Made by a program: the position numbers and the translations under genes. Positions 43,410 through 53,177 of a DNA stretch of 64,000 bases are shown here, piece after piece. The first letter of the stretch is position 1. The number at the start of each line of letters is the position of its first letter. The notes below the pieces were generated by a model. That model was not told the origin of the DNA. It made no database searches and saw only the letters and a list, made by a program, of their open reading frames with translations. The stretch spans positions 5,106,117-5,170,116 of the forward strand of contig OZ025206.1 in NCBI GenBank assembly GCA_964019055.1, written 5' to 3'. The DNA comes from Anthopleura xanthogrammica (taxonomy: Eukaryota; Cnidaria; Anthozoa; Actiniaria; Actiniidae).

Positions 43410-44907
43410 ATGGCGGCCAGAGCTTCGTTTAGAGGATCTTTACGTATCGTTCGAAGTAAGCATGTATTCTCGCTATCTTGAGGGATTATTTCTTATCTAA
43501 TGATAATTTTTGATAATGCTTAATGTTTTAGATATCTGTATTAGTCGATATTCAAACCGTGGTGCCAGTACCGTCTCTCAAATCAAGACTCAAGTTAGAC
43601 CTCCCGCATTTATGGCTGCACGTTGCAAAGCTGGGCGAAACAAAGTCAGAGAAATCAAGGTATAAATTCCTGTAAACGTTTTTAAAGCTCCTATTGAATT
43701 GAAAGAAATTAAGTATCCTGTTTTGCTGGGGAATTTGTTTTTGTTAATTTTGAAAAATTGCATACAGAAATAATTTCGTAAACTTGAATATAAAATTTAA
43801 GTTACGTTGATTTTGTTAATAAGCTTTAAAGCTAATATTTTTTCGATCTTTTTTCTGACAAACCCGTTTCATTGTTATTGAACATTTGCCATTAAATCGG
43901 AAGTGTATGCCTTATTTCTATTACTTATTTTTTCCTTAGAGTGCAGGCTTAGTGAATTAGTACTACAATACCATGCAAACAATACAATACTAAATTTGTT
44001 TTTGCATTAATAGTACCAAATACTGCAATGTCTATTGTAGAGTATTTTTATGGAGTGATCTTACTTGGCTCGTGAAAAATAGTAACCTTAATACAAAGTT
44101 ACTGTAGTAGCCACTAATTCCATTGTTTTCTTTTGTTTCCCTGTGACTGTTAGTCACTATGATATTGTAGAACTTGGTTTTATGGGCCAAATTCATGGAA
44201 TTTATTTATTTATTAACTTTACAAGTAGATACAAATATCTATTTGAGGGCATAATCAACAGGACATTTAAAGTCCCATGTTAATTTAAGACTAGCCTAAT
44301 TGATATACATGTAGACTTTGTAGTCTATAGGTATTAAAAAAATAATTTAATAATTTAATAATAAATTAATAATTTTTAAAAATAATTATTTCTTTAGCCA
44401 AATCCAAAGAAGATGATGATTGCTTCTAAAGTAAGGGATGTCTTCGACAACAACGAAATGGTGGCTGTCTTTCAGTATAATGACATGAACACCACTGAAT
44501 GGGAGGACCTTAGACATACCTTGGGAAGAAGTGACATTAAGGTTAAAGTATTCCCCAACAGAGTGACCTACAAGGCCTTAGAGAATTCCATTTACCAAGA
44601 GATTTTACCACTGTTTCTATGTACAACCTGCATTATGTATTCCAAGGAACCAAATGTGAAACCCCTGATTGATGCTGTTAAGAAGCAACAAAAGCTAGAG
44701 CTCCTTGGTGCAAAAGTTGAAAACAGATTACTCTCTAGAACTGGTGTCAGAGAATGTGCCAAACTACCACCTTTGAAAGAATTGCATGTTAATCTTGTCC
44801 AGCTTTTACAAAAGCCAGCATCTCAGCTGAGCTACCTTCTACAGCAGAACCAAAGACTCTTAACACAAAATCTTTCTCATTATGTTGAGCAAGAGATAGA
44901 AAAATAA
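43410..44907 (+). CDS. MRPL10: Mitochondrial large ribosomal subunit protein uL10m
   Basis: Three exons, 43410-43455, 43532-43659 and 44398-44907, give 227 residues. Splice sites are CGAA|GTAAGC, TTTTAG|, CAAG|GTATAA and CTTTAG|. The order MMIASKVRDVFDNNEMVAVF, VKVFPNRVTYKALENS, QEILPLFLCTTCIMYSKEPN and ENRLLSRTG matches the uL10 fold of MRPL10 (the 'KVFPN..l...le.s.y..llPLf' block). The basic first exon (MAARASFRGSLRIVR) suits a mitochondrial targeting peptide. The protein forms the base of the L7/L12 stalk in the mitochondrial ribosome. Human MRPL10 is somewhat longer, mainly at the C-terminus. The ATG lies in a short CpG-bearing stretch typical of a housekeeping promoter. Confidence 0.9.
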
Positions 44908-45050
44908 GGTTATTGATACATGTAAAATAATATTTTACTTAAAGTTTCTATGAAAAAAAAGTAAATACAAGAATCGTACTTGTATATCACTTTTGCATGT
45001 TCATTGATCTTGAATTTAGCTTGTGGTCATATGTTGAAAAAAGTTCGGAT

Positions 45051-45494
45051 TTTACAGTGCGTTTCACATAACTTTTGATGGTTGCTTTGGAAGTTGGTTT
45101 GGAAGTTCCAAAGTTGAAGTCATACTTTGGAAGTTCACGATGAACTTTGTTGGCAAACTTCAAACTCACTTCCCATGTAAATTCAGTAGTTCGATAGAAT
45201 CAACTTCATGGTTTACGAGCAGCTTAGTAGCAATGAGTTGCTTCAAGAAGATTGGCTTCAAGGTGAAAGAAGACAGATTCAAGGAGAAAACCTTGATTCT
45301 ATCGAATTACCAAATTTGCAGGGAAATAAGTTCGCACCAAGGAATTTTGTTGTGAACTTCCAAAGTATGACTTCAACTTTGGAACTTCTGGTTAAATGTT
45401 GTCCAGAATCTACCATCATTATGTATCCCTCCGTAAATAAAGTTATTGTATTGTATTGTATTGTATCAAAAGTTATGTGAAACACACTGTAAAA
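45051..45494. mobile_element. Palindromic element ('TTTACAGTGCGTTTCACATAAC'), 444 bp
   Basis: TTTACAGTGCGTTTCACATA, ACTTTTGAT mirrors ATCAAAAGTTATGTGAAACA, CACTGTAAA. Inner arms (GAAGTCATACTTTGGAAGTT, CA and complement) extend the pairing. It contains an AAATAAAGTTATTGTATTGT stretch that may act as a polyadenylation site. Confidence 0.8.
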
Positions 45495-46280
45495 ACAGTA
45501 AAATTTTCAAAGAAATGATCATGATGTGGCAGGTGCCAAACAGCTGAGCATTAATTCTTTGCAAATATGGATTTAAAAAGCTAGACGGTTCAACTCAAAA
45601 GCTAATCTGAACAGTGTACTTTGTACTTGGTGTGAATGGGGTATTAGAATCAGGTTGCTTCAGGGTTTGGTGAAAATTATGGACATTTGGTTTGCTTTTC
45701 ATAATTCTTTTGTTAATATGCAGATTGCAGGTTTCACAGTCACACAACTGAATACATCATTTGTTTTTATGCACCTGAGGAACTTAGGTTTTTTTCTATA
45801 GTTAGTATTTGATTGATGTAGCAGCAATTGAAGTATAATTTTAAGAAACAAAACGAGAACCTTTAGTTTAAACATGTTTCGGCGACAAAAAGTCTAAAGT
45901 GTTTTGACAGTGACTTCAGCAGAAAGTTTATAATCATATAAGCTATCATGACCATTGCCATACCTTCAAAAAAGAAACGAGGTAAGAAAGTTTGCTAGCT
46001 CCCAGTTTTGTAAGTCTCCTACAGTCGAGAAAGCTTTGAGTGATGAATATGCTAAAAACAGCTAAGTGGGAGACAATACAATTTTATGAGTTGGGGGTTT
46101 TCAGAGAGGTTTTCCATTTTGAAACTTCAACAACTTTCTAGTTTTTGGGGTTTTTAGCTTCCATCAAATTTACAATGGTCTGTCTTAGCTAATACATTTG
46201 TTGAAAATAAAAAAGAAACAGAAGTGGGATACACTGAGAAAGAATATCCAAATGAGTGCAATGATAAATGTGTATGATTG

Positions 46281-46375
46281 ATGCCATAAGAAATTTTGAG
46301 AAATTATCTGTTTTTCTTCAAAAATATTCGATATTATTTATTTATTTTTTCTCAAAATTTCTTATGGTATCAATA
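46281..46375. repeat. Hairpin ('GCCATAAGAAATTTTGAGAAA')
   Basis: GCCATAAGAAATTTTGAGAA mirrors TTCTCAAAATTTCTTATGGT around an AT-rich loop. Confidence 0.8.
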
Positions 46376-46689
46376 GGCCACCATACATGTGTGAGATCTG
46401 ATGTTTGATAGATAAGAGAATTTGCAGAAAAGGCACTTTTGCAGAAAAGGAATCAAGGAGAATCCATACATGTAGCTCCAAATAGCAGCCAGCTAGCTGA
46501 TTGCATCATTGGAATTGTCATCACAACAAAGTACCAGGTTTTGGTGGTCAGGATGTCAACCAAGGCATTTCCATGGCAGTATAGGCACATGCCATTGAAA
46601 ACTTTGCATTTTCTAACAATTTGATGGAAACACTTTGATTGATATCCACCAGAACTCTATAGCGATACTTCATGTTTACTAACAATAGC

Positions 46690-46865
46690 ATTGTGATGTT
46701 AATATGCCAACCATTTTCACAAAAGCTCTTCATAAGTTGCCTTGCTTTACCAGCCAATCCAACTCAGCTGGTTGGCACATGAATGACAAAGCCTTACGGC
46801 ACATGAAATATCACTATTTTCATGATGATTTTGCTTGTGTGGTCAGCAAGCACTGACATGATCAA
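46690..46865 (+). repeat. Dispersed repeat, copy 1
   Basis: GCCAACCATTTTCACAAAAG, CCTTGCTTTACCAGCCAATC, ATGATTTTGCTTGTGTGGTC is matched in reverse by 60940-61105 in a NEK2 intron. Confidence 0.8.
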
Positions 46866-47215
46866 CTAGTTCTTAATAGCTTAAAACATGTTGTAAGTAT
46901 GTGAATGGTTGAGACATTGAAACCAAAGAAAACAAGATATAAAGATTTCAATACACTCAAATTACAATTTTTTCACATCAATAGATTAATAGTAATATAA
47001 AGATTTAAGACTGAACAGAATTAGGGCCAAAGATGATGTGTAACTGGAAGTTCTTTGATTGCAGGCAGTTATTCCCAACATTCACCAAAATGTACAAAGT
47101 AGACTCTTGCAAATTTTGTCAACTTTTCACACGCTAATCCTGATCCATGCTTGAAAAGTTACGTTCTTATCTTCACAAAATAGTTCAATATAATATTCAC
47201 AGTCTTCTTCTGGTC

Positions 47216-47413
47216 TCAATGATGCCCTTCATCTGGTTTTTCAAATACTTTTTCCAACACACAAGCAACAACGAAAGCTCCAATACCCCATCCAAGACCT
47301 GGAAACATTCTCCGAATATTACCGTGCTTGTTTATGGAAGGATGATATCTCCATGCTTCAAAGCGTGCCCAAGGATCCCTAGCAACTGTGACTTTCTTTC
47401 CCGCAGGATCCAT
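47216..47413 (-). CDS. NDUFB3: NADH:ubiquinone oxidoreductase subunit B3
   Basis: A single coding exon of 65 residues. RDPWARFEAWRYH followed by one membrane helix (WGIGAFVVACVLEKVF) and a C-terminal HH matches complex I subunit B12/NDUFB3 ('RDPWgRneaWRY...' then helix, ...HH). It is an accessory subunit of the membrane arm in the inner mitochondrial membrane. It is shorter than the human protein because the N-terminal part is reduced. It lies tail to tail with MRPL10 and head to head with the nucleotidyltransferase gene, about 280 bp from a candidate first exon of the latter. Confidence 0.88.
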   Translation of the reverse strand: MDPAGKKVTVARDPWARFEAWRYHPSINKHGNIRRMFPGLGWGIGAFVVACVLEKVFEKPDEGHH

Positions 47414-47691
47414 GATTGAAAAAGTGAATAAAAAGACGATATTTTTGCTCTTTTTTCTTTTTCCTCACTTTACTTCAGCCTTTAGTGCTTACCCGCAGGG
47501 AATTGTGGGCTTACCACAGGAACCCCAGCACCATAAATTCTCAACATCCTCCAGCTGGACTCGACCTGGATTCGTCTCGTTTTCCCAAATGCAAAAAACT
47601 AAGCAATATTATCTCTCTGATTTATTCCTAATGATTATTTATTCCCTCAAATACTATTATTGAAATGTTGTAACATGAGGACTAATAAATT

Positions 47692-47891
47692 ATGTCATCA
47701 GGGGTTGATAGGTTGCGGGGAATTCCCCTGTTTTTAATATTTCTATCCAATGTCGATTTCCGATTGGACAAAGTCCAGCGCGCAGCTGGTGATAAACTAC
47801 ATGGATTTCGACGTGTTGGTCACTCCACTCCCTCCATGAACCAAGGACAAGAACTTCTAAGTACAGACATCGAAACAGTGGTCAACTTAAG
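47692..47891 (+). promoter_or_regulatory. Probable 5' non-coding exon of the nucleotidyltransferase gene
   Basis: The exon end at 47891 is a consensus donor (TTAAG|GTAAGA), and the next plus-strand acceptor is at 48978, 28 bases before the coding ATG. It contains an ATG at 47692 followed by 66 open codons. After splicing, this would stop four codons into the next exon, giving a sizeable upstream ORF. The 1.1-kb intron contains a 370-bp palindromic element. Confidence 0.4.
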
Positions 47892-48456
47892 GTAAGAATA
47901 CTGAGATATAGAATGATATGTATAATTCCTTAGTTCTTGCTTAGTTGAGCGAGTCTGTACTCAGACAAGACAACTGTAAGCTTTTAGCTATGTTCGTCAT
48001 ATTTCCAAAGGAGGTCTACTAGCTCTGTTCTTTCTGTTCAATGGTATTTCTTAACAGCTTAAGTTTGAAGCACCTTGTTGTCCGGTATTCTTTAGATTTC
48101 GAGTAAGGGGCAACGATAAAAGGATAGGTATTCGTTTTGCTCTTTTTACTTTCAAAAAAAGATTATGTAAGCTTTACATAAGCTTAAAACGAAACCGAAA
48201 ATCAAGTTTTTATAAGGAAGTTAATGCCTAGATATTGGTTTATGAAGCTTGAGAAACTTGATATTAGTAACTTTTGCTTAATAAGCACTTACTATAGCAA
48301 GGGATATACTGTATCCCATTTAGAAATACAAAACACTTTCACTTTCTAAAGGTTTAGCTATTTATAGACAATGAATGGAAATTAAATTTATCAGTTAATA
48401 AATAGGGTTCGTTACCATAATATCAAGGAAAGGCACAAACAATTTGAAGTGTGTAG

Positions 48457-48826
48457 CAACAATAGGTCACATGACCCTACCCCTATTTAATCGAGCAGCC
48501 TGGTAAAAATGAACATTAGAAATGAAAAGAGCACCTCAATATTAGTAAGAAGGCGAAATGTCAACTCATAAAATGTAACACGAGGGAAATGGCACTAAAA
48601 TTAAATATTTTATAAGGATTTGTATGGAAAATAATATGCTCTGGATGGCAAAGCTTAGTTTTATATTAAATGCCATTTCTCCTATAGTTGACATTATGAG
48701 CTAAAACTTTGCCTTCTTACTTATATCGAGGTGCTCTTTTCATTTCTGATGTTCATTTTGACACAGCTGCTCGATTTAAGGGGGTAGGGTGACGTGACTT
48801 GTTGTTGCAAAAGGCCTATTATAAAT
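48457..48826. mobile_element. Palindromic element in the 5' intron of the nucleotidyltransferase gene
   Basis: CAACAATAGGTCACATGACC, ATCGAGCAGC, AAATGAACATTAGAAATGAA, AAGAGCACCTC mirrors GAGGTGCTCTTTTCATTTCT, GATGTTCATTTTG and GCTGCTCGAT. The centre contains AATGCCATTTCTCC paired with GGAAATGGCACTAAAATT-type sequence. Confidence 0.8.
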
Positions 48827-49005
48827 GTTTAGCTTGGGCCGGGGCTGGGCTAATTATAATATGACATTCACTATGATTTATAACTTAGAATATTTGGACA
48901 GTTTTGCTTGAATTGATCAACCCATTAGCCTCATTTTCAAGCTCAGTTGATTTTTATTCATTTTTGATTTGATGCAGAAGTCAAAGCTAAAGCTCCAGCA
49001 CTTCC

Positions 49006-50515
49006 ATGCGATATAAGAGTTTATTGGTACAGTCAATCCTTTTCCTATTCATCTTGAGTGTTCTCCTCCCATTCCAAGTCCAAGGAAAGAAAAGAAAAAG
49101 AAAAAAGAAAAAAGCCAAAAACATGTCTGGTACTGACCTCAACTATCAGCTCAGGTATTATTCTGCGCAGCACGTTAAAATTCAAGAATCTGACTATAAA
49201 TGGGCAAATTCTTTGGTGGATGATTATGTAAAAGACGAGGTGTTGAATTATATCCGTCAAAACTCAGAAATTCCTCTGCGAAATCTGGAATATACTGGAA
49301 GTCAGTATGAGCGTTTGAAGACTGAGGCCGCTGATGAGGTAGATGTAATGATAGTTCTGGATGCAAGAAAACACATTACAGTAGAAGAAGTGGACAAGGT
49401 TCCGGGATGGGCAAAGCTGAGAGTTCATAAAACTGACTCGCCATTTATGAAGTATGCTAATTCAGAGCACTATATTCAGCCAGAAATAATGCTCTCACAA
49501 TGGCTGTTCTCATTTGTTACAAAAGCGAGAAATGCTTTTCAGAAAAAAACAGCAAATTCACCTTTTTCTCTTGAAGTACGAAAGCACGGCCCTGCAGTAC
49601 AACTTGACATCACTGAAGTTTCAAGTGGAAAAACATTGTCTGTAGATCTTGTTTTGGCATTTGGATTTGATGATCATGAATTTTATGTTGCAAAGCCTTA
49701 TAAGATCAAGAACCCAAACAAGCACCTTCCTTGCAGTAAAGATATTCTGTTGAGAAAGTCATTTTCCACCCGTGAAAAAGCCAAATTGAAAAGCATGGAT
49801 AACATGGACAGTGGTTGCAGACATGAACTCCTTAGAATTGTCAAGACGATTGTCAGAAATGACTCCGCTCTTAAGGGAAAGCTGACGACATACCATTTAA
49901 AGACAGCTTTTCTTTGGTGAGTTATTCTTTTATGAATTTTAATTATCTAGATCTGCAATGACACACCCCAGGGTTGGGTGGTAGGGGTGGAGAATGGGGG
50001 GTTATAGTCTCTCCCATGGCTGTAGATAGTGAAATTTATGATCCATCTTGTTGAATTTGATGTATTTCCCACTGCACTAAATATACTTACTGCCTGCTTT
50101 AGTCTATTTGCATGCAACCATAACAAGAGCAGTGCTAATGTCAGGATGTGCTGCCACTACTCATAGTTGGAATGGATGTTTTTTATTACCACAGCATGCT
50201 TGATACAATTAGTTTTCACAAGTTTGAAGGTTTCCAAAACTTTCTTGCAGGTTTAACAAAGATGAGTCAAAGAGTTGGCATCGTGAGGACTTAGGAAACA
50301 GATTCCTTGAATACATACAATATCTTGTTGATGCCCTGAACCGAAAGTCTCTTCCAAACTTTTGGGTGCAGAAAGTGAATTTGTTGGAAGATATTGATGA
50401 TGTAGTGATAGGAAACATGATCGGAAGATTGCAGCGACTGTTGACAAGTGATGTTCAAAGAAATAAAGTCCTCAAAGGTATTGTGATAAAAGTCCTGTTG
50501 ACAATATCTTGTTGA
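49006..50515 (+). CDS. Nucleotidyltransferase module 1 (active-looking cGAS-like)
   Basis: Residues 1-26 (MRYKSLLVQSILFLFILSVL and on) are a hydrophobic signal or anchor, followed by a Lys/Arg run (KKRKRKKKKAK). The catalytic block is GSQYERLKTEAADEVDVMIV at residues 98-117, with GS at 98-99 and metal ligands E111 and D113. The third ligand is D214 in LSVDLVLAF. SGCRHELLRIVKTIV and YHLKTAFLW continue in exon 2 as SWHREDLGNRF, the C-terminal lobe pattern of cGAS. No Zn-ribbon (H-x5-CC-x6-C) is present before CRHELL, so this is the Zn-thumb-free type. Predicted to be catalytically competent. Confidence 0.85.
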
Positions 50516-52073
50516 TAAATTAACATAATTATATTAATTAAACAATAATTATTGAATGATAGCAAAAATTAATTATCGAGGCTGACGTAGTACTTGTTAA
50601 CTCTGCAAAGCCATAGGCTGAGATGAGATGGTCAAGGCCATGATAACTTATGAATATCCTGCAAAAACAGAATATAAAATTTTCATGAACAGCCTTATGA
50701 CCAACTTTTGAGTGCTAAAACTTTTTAAACAGTTGTCCGATTTCATAGCCTATGTAGACATCTTCAAGGATTATCATGCAATGCTTCACTCCCTCTCTTG
50801 TGGGGATAGAAGCTTAATGTGTGATGACCCTTAAAGTACATCTAGATCTTGTTTGATTATTTTATATAATATGATATTATGTATGCTGCAATTTCTTCTC
50901 TCAAAGAGATTATCAGGGTTTCAGACAAAGACCGCTGTCTTGATGTTAATTCATATTTCCATTTTTCATTTCGTAGTCCCTACCTCTGATTTGCCATCAT
51001 TGACAAGCCAGCTGTCAATCAACGAAGAAGGAATCTTAGACCTTCTGCGTACATTTGTAGATGACATGGGTAAAGCTCTCAGTAAGGATATCAGAGATTT
51101 AAAAGATGTTTTCAATAAATATGTCAAGGACATCATACTCAAGGAGTGCAAAGACAAGAACCCAGACTTCATCAGTAATTTTGAATACTCTGGTAACTTG
51201 TATGAAAATCTCATGACAGAGGGCAACGATGATGATGATATCCTCATTTTAGTGGTTTTAAAGAAGAAAAATCATGATGTTAGTCCTGTACTCCATGAAG
51301 GGTATGGTAAATTCAAGCTGCAGGGCACAAAATATGACCAGTTTTCAGATGGTGAAGGTTTTGTCTCCCCAGAAAAGATGACAAAATGGTTTTTCAAGAT
51401 CATTAGAGAAGAGGCTGAGAATACTGCGAGGGAATTTGGACTGGATATGAAGATTTCCCAGCCTGTCAAAAACAGCCCAATGAAACTGGACATTAAGATT
51501 AGTCAGCAAAGCTGCCAAGAGAAACAGATGTGTACAAATACTCAAGCTGCAACTAATGTCTGGGTCAAGAAGTCATCATTCAGAGTATGTTTGATGCCAG
51601 CTTTTGAGGTTGGGAGAAAGTTCTTTGTACCCCTAGAACCATATTGTTTTGAAGACTCTGCCACAACTGATGCCAGCCGCAACTGGAAGCAATCATTTTC
51701 TTCTGAGATGAAGGCCATCTTAAAAGATATGGACAAAGGTGGAGGCTGTCGACATGAACTGTACAAAGTAGTAAGCACCATCCTCAAGCGAGAACCGACA
51801 TTTTCTAATCTTGTGCCTCACATGAAGATGCTTTTTATAACATTCATCGAGAGCTCCATCAAGAACTGGGACAAGCCTAAACTTGGAGACAGATTTGAGG
51901 AGTTTTTCTCTTTTTTGGCCAACTTGTTGGAAAAAAAAAAGTTGCAGCACTTCTGGCTCAAAGATGTCAACTTGCTGTCCAGTGTTCCAACCATGACATT
52001 GGAAAACATGGAAAAGAGAGTGAAGCGTATTCTGAGCAGTGACCAGGAAAAACGAAAAATATTAAAATATTAA
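49006..52073 (+). CDS. cGAS-like receptor with two tandem Mab-21 nucleotidyltransferase modules (inferred fusion)
   Basis: Exons 49006-49916, 50251-50477 and 50977-52073 total 2,235 bases, exactly 745 codons (744 aa). Junctions are TTTG|GTGAGT to TTGCAG| and AAAG|GTATTG to TTCGTAG|; the second joins the two modules in frame. The start is the first ATG after an in-frame TAA at 48988. An intron acceptor (GATGCAG|) at 48978 implies a 5' non-coding exon, probably ending at 47891. If the second junction is not used, exon 2 runs to a stop at 50513-50515 and module 2 is a separate gene starting at 50853. In known cGAS-like receptors, double-stranded nucleic acid triggers synthesis of a cyclic dinucleotide that activates STING. 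Confidence 0.7.
50853..52073 (+). CDS. Nucleotidyltransferase module 2 (degenerate cGAS-like)
   Basis: One exon holds the whole Mab-21 fold: GNLYENLMTEGNDDDDILIL aligns with the catalytic block of module 1, RVCLMPAFEVG with its third-Asp strand, GGGCRHELYKVV with its helix, and KLGDRFEEF with its C-terminal lobe. Two features depart from an active enzyme: GN replaces GS, and Cys replaces the third metal-binding Asp. The first two acidic positions remain (Asp, Asp). From the ATG at 50853 it would begin with its own hydrophobic stretch. From the acceptor at 50977 it would begin PTSDLPSLT and follow module 1 in frame. Confidence 0.85.
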   Translation: MIILYNMILCMLQFLLSKRLSGFQTKTAVLMLIHISIFHFVVPTSDLPSLTSQLSINEEGILDLLRTFVDDMGKALSKDIRDLKDVFNKYVKDIILKECKDKNPDFISNFEYSGNLYENLMTEGNDDDDILILVVLKKKNHDVSPVLHEGYGKFKLQGTKYDQFSDGEGFVSPEKMTKWFFKIIREEAENTAREFGLDMKISQPVKNSPMKLDIKISQQSCQEKQMCTNTQAATNVWVKKSSFRVCLMPAFEVGRKFFVPLEPYCFEDSATTDASRNWKQSFSSEMKAILKDMDKGGGCRHELYKVVSTILKREPTFSNLVPHMKMLFITFIESSIKNWDKPKLGDRFEEFFSFLANLLEKKKLQHFWLKDVNLLSSVPTMTLENMEKRVKRILSSDQEKRKILKY

Positions 52074-53177
52074 CTTGTCTAATATTAATAACTGAACTTC
52101 TTTGCATAAACTGAAATACTGAATGGATGCGCACATTGCATTTGCATGTAGCCAGTGTATTACTTGTCTTTGCTGATAAATACGTTCTCAGTTGTATGAC
52201 TAGTCATAATATGACAAAATTACTATCAGAAATTTAGGACATCATTATCATCATCATCATCATCAGTTGACTTCCATCGAGATCAGAGACACTGTTTTGA
52301 GCCACTGATAATAATGCATTACAGAACTAGGATTGTATGTATTGTGTATTGTATTGTGATTATAGTAACCAGCTGAGTTGATCGCCTTCCCCTAAAGGAA
52401 TTATGGGTCACTATTTTTGGTTAGCATTTATCGAGCATTTTCCGAGTATACAATGACTAGACTTTTCTCCAAAATACGATGTCGAATCCTCAATTCTGAT
52501 TGGTTGACCTTGAGTTTGTTCTCAAAGTCAACTCAGCTGGACAATTTTCTACCAATAAAAGGATTTAATTTCTTCAATCATCTTTTCCATTTCTTCCTTT
52601 TTCTTTTCTTTTCTGTTTTTTCTTCCATTTTCTTGGCTCTGTTTTTCCCTTTCCCCCAACTTTTGGTTTATCTTTTTCTTCAGTGTACACACGTCTGTTC
52701 CTCCGTTTTCTATTTTTTTTTGTTTTTTGTAAAGATGTTCGAAAAAACGTGCACGGGATGTTCCTTCTGCGCAAATGCATATATTGGGTTACCTGTGGAA
52801 TTCAAACGACTTTCCCGAGAAACTTTTTTTCATTTGTGAAACAAAAAAAACCCAATGAGAAGAGGTTGGCAAATTATGAATTAGTAAAGGCTTAATTTGT
52901 TTTTCCGATTTATCAAAATATATTAGACATAGAAATACGAAGACTTTATATTTTTCAATTATTGAAAGTGGTCACCCTGTGGTCCCGAGGGAATGTGATA
53001 TGGCTTCGTTCCCATGCCAACAAGATACAAAGCTCCACTCAAATCAGATGGCATATATGCATTCCAAACCGTACACGGAGATCAGTAAAGAAAAGATCTC
53101 TCACTGAGCGTATATATAAAAACAACAGCCATCTAAACGCGAAAATCCTATAAAGAAACGAAGAAGCAACTATAAAG
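52074..53177. other. Intergenic region
   Basis: 3' flank of the nucleotidyltransferase gene and 5' flank of the C7orf57-like gene. Holds a CAT microsatellite (52244-52264) and a T/C-rich run (52570-52680). Open frames here are pyrimidine-run artefacts. Confidence 0.5.

Larger units (their letters stand above)
44908..47215. other. Intergenic region between MRPL10 and NDUFB3
   Basis: Contains a palindromic element (45051-45494), a hairpin (46281-46375) and a dispersed repeat (46550-46865) but no credible gene. Confidence 0.6.
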
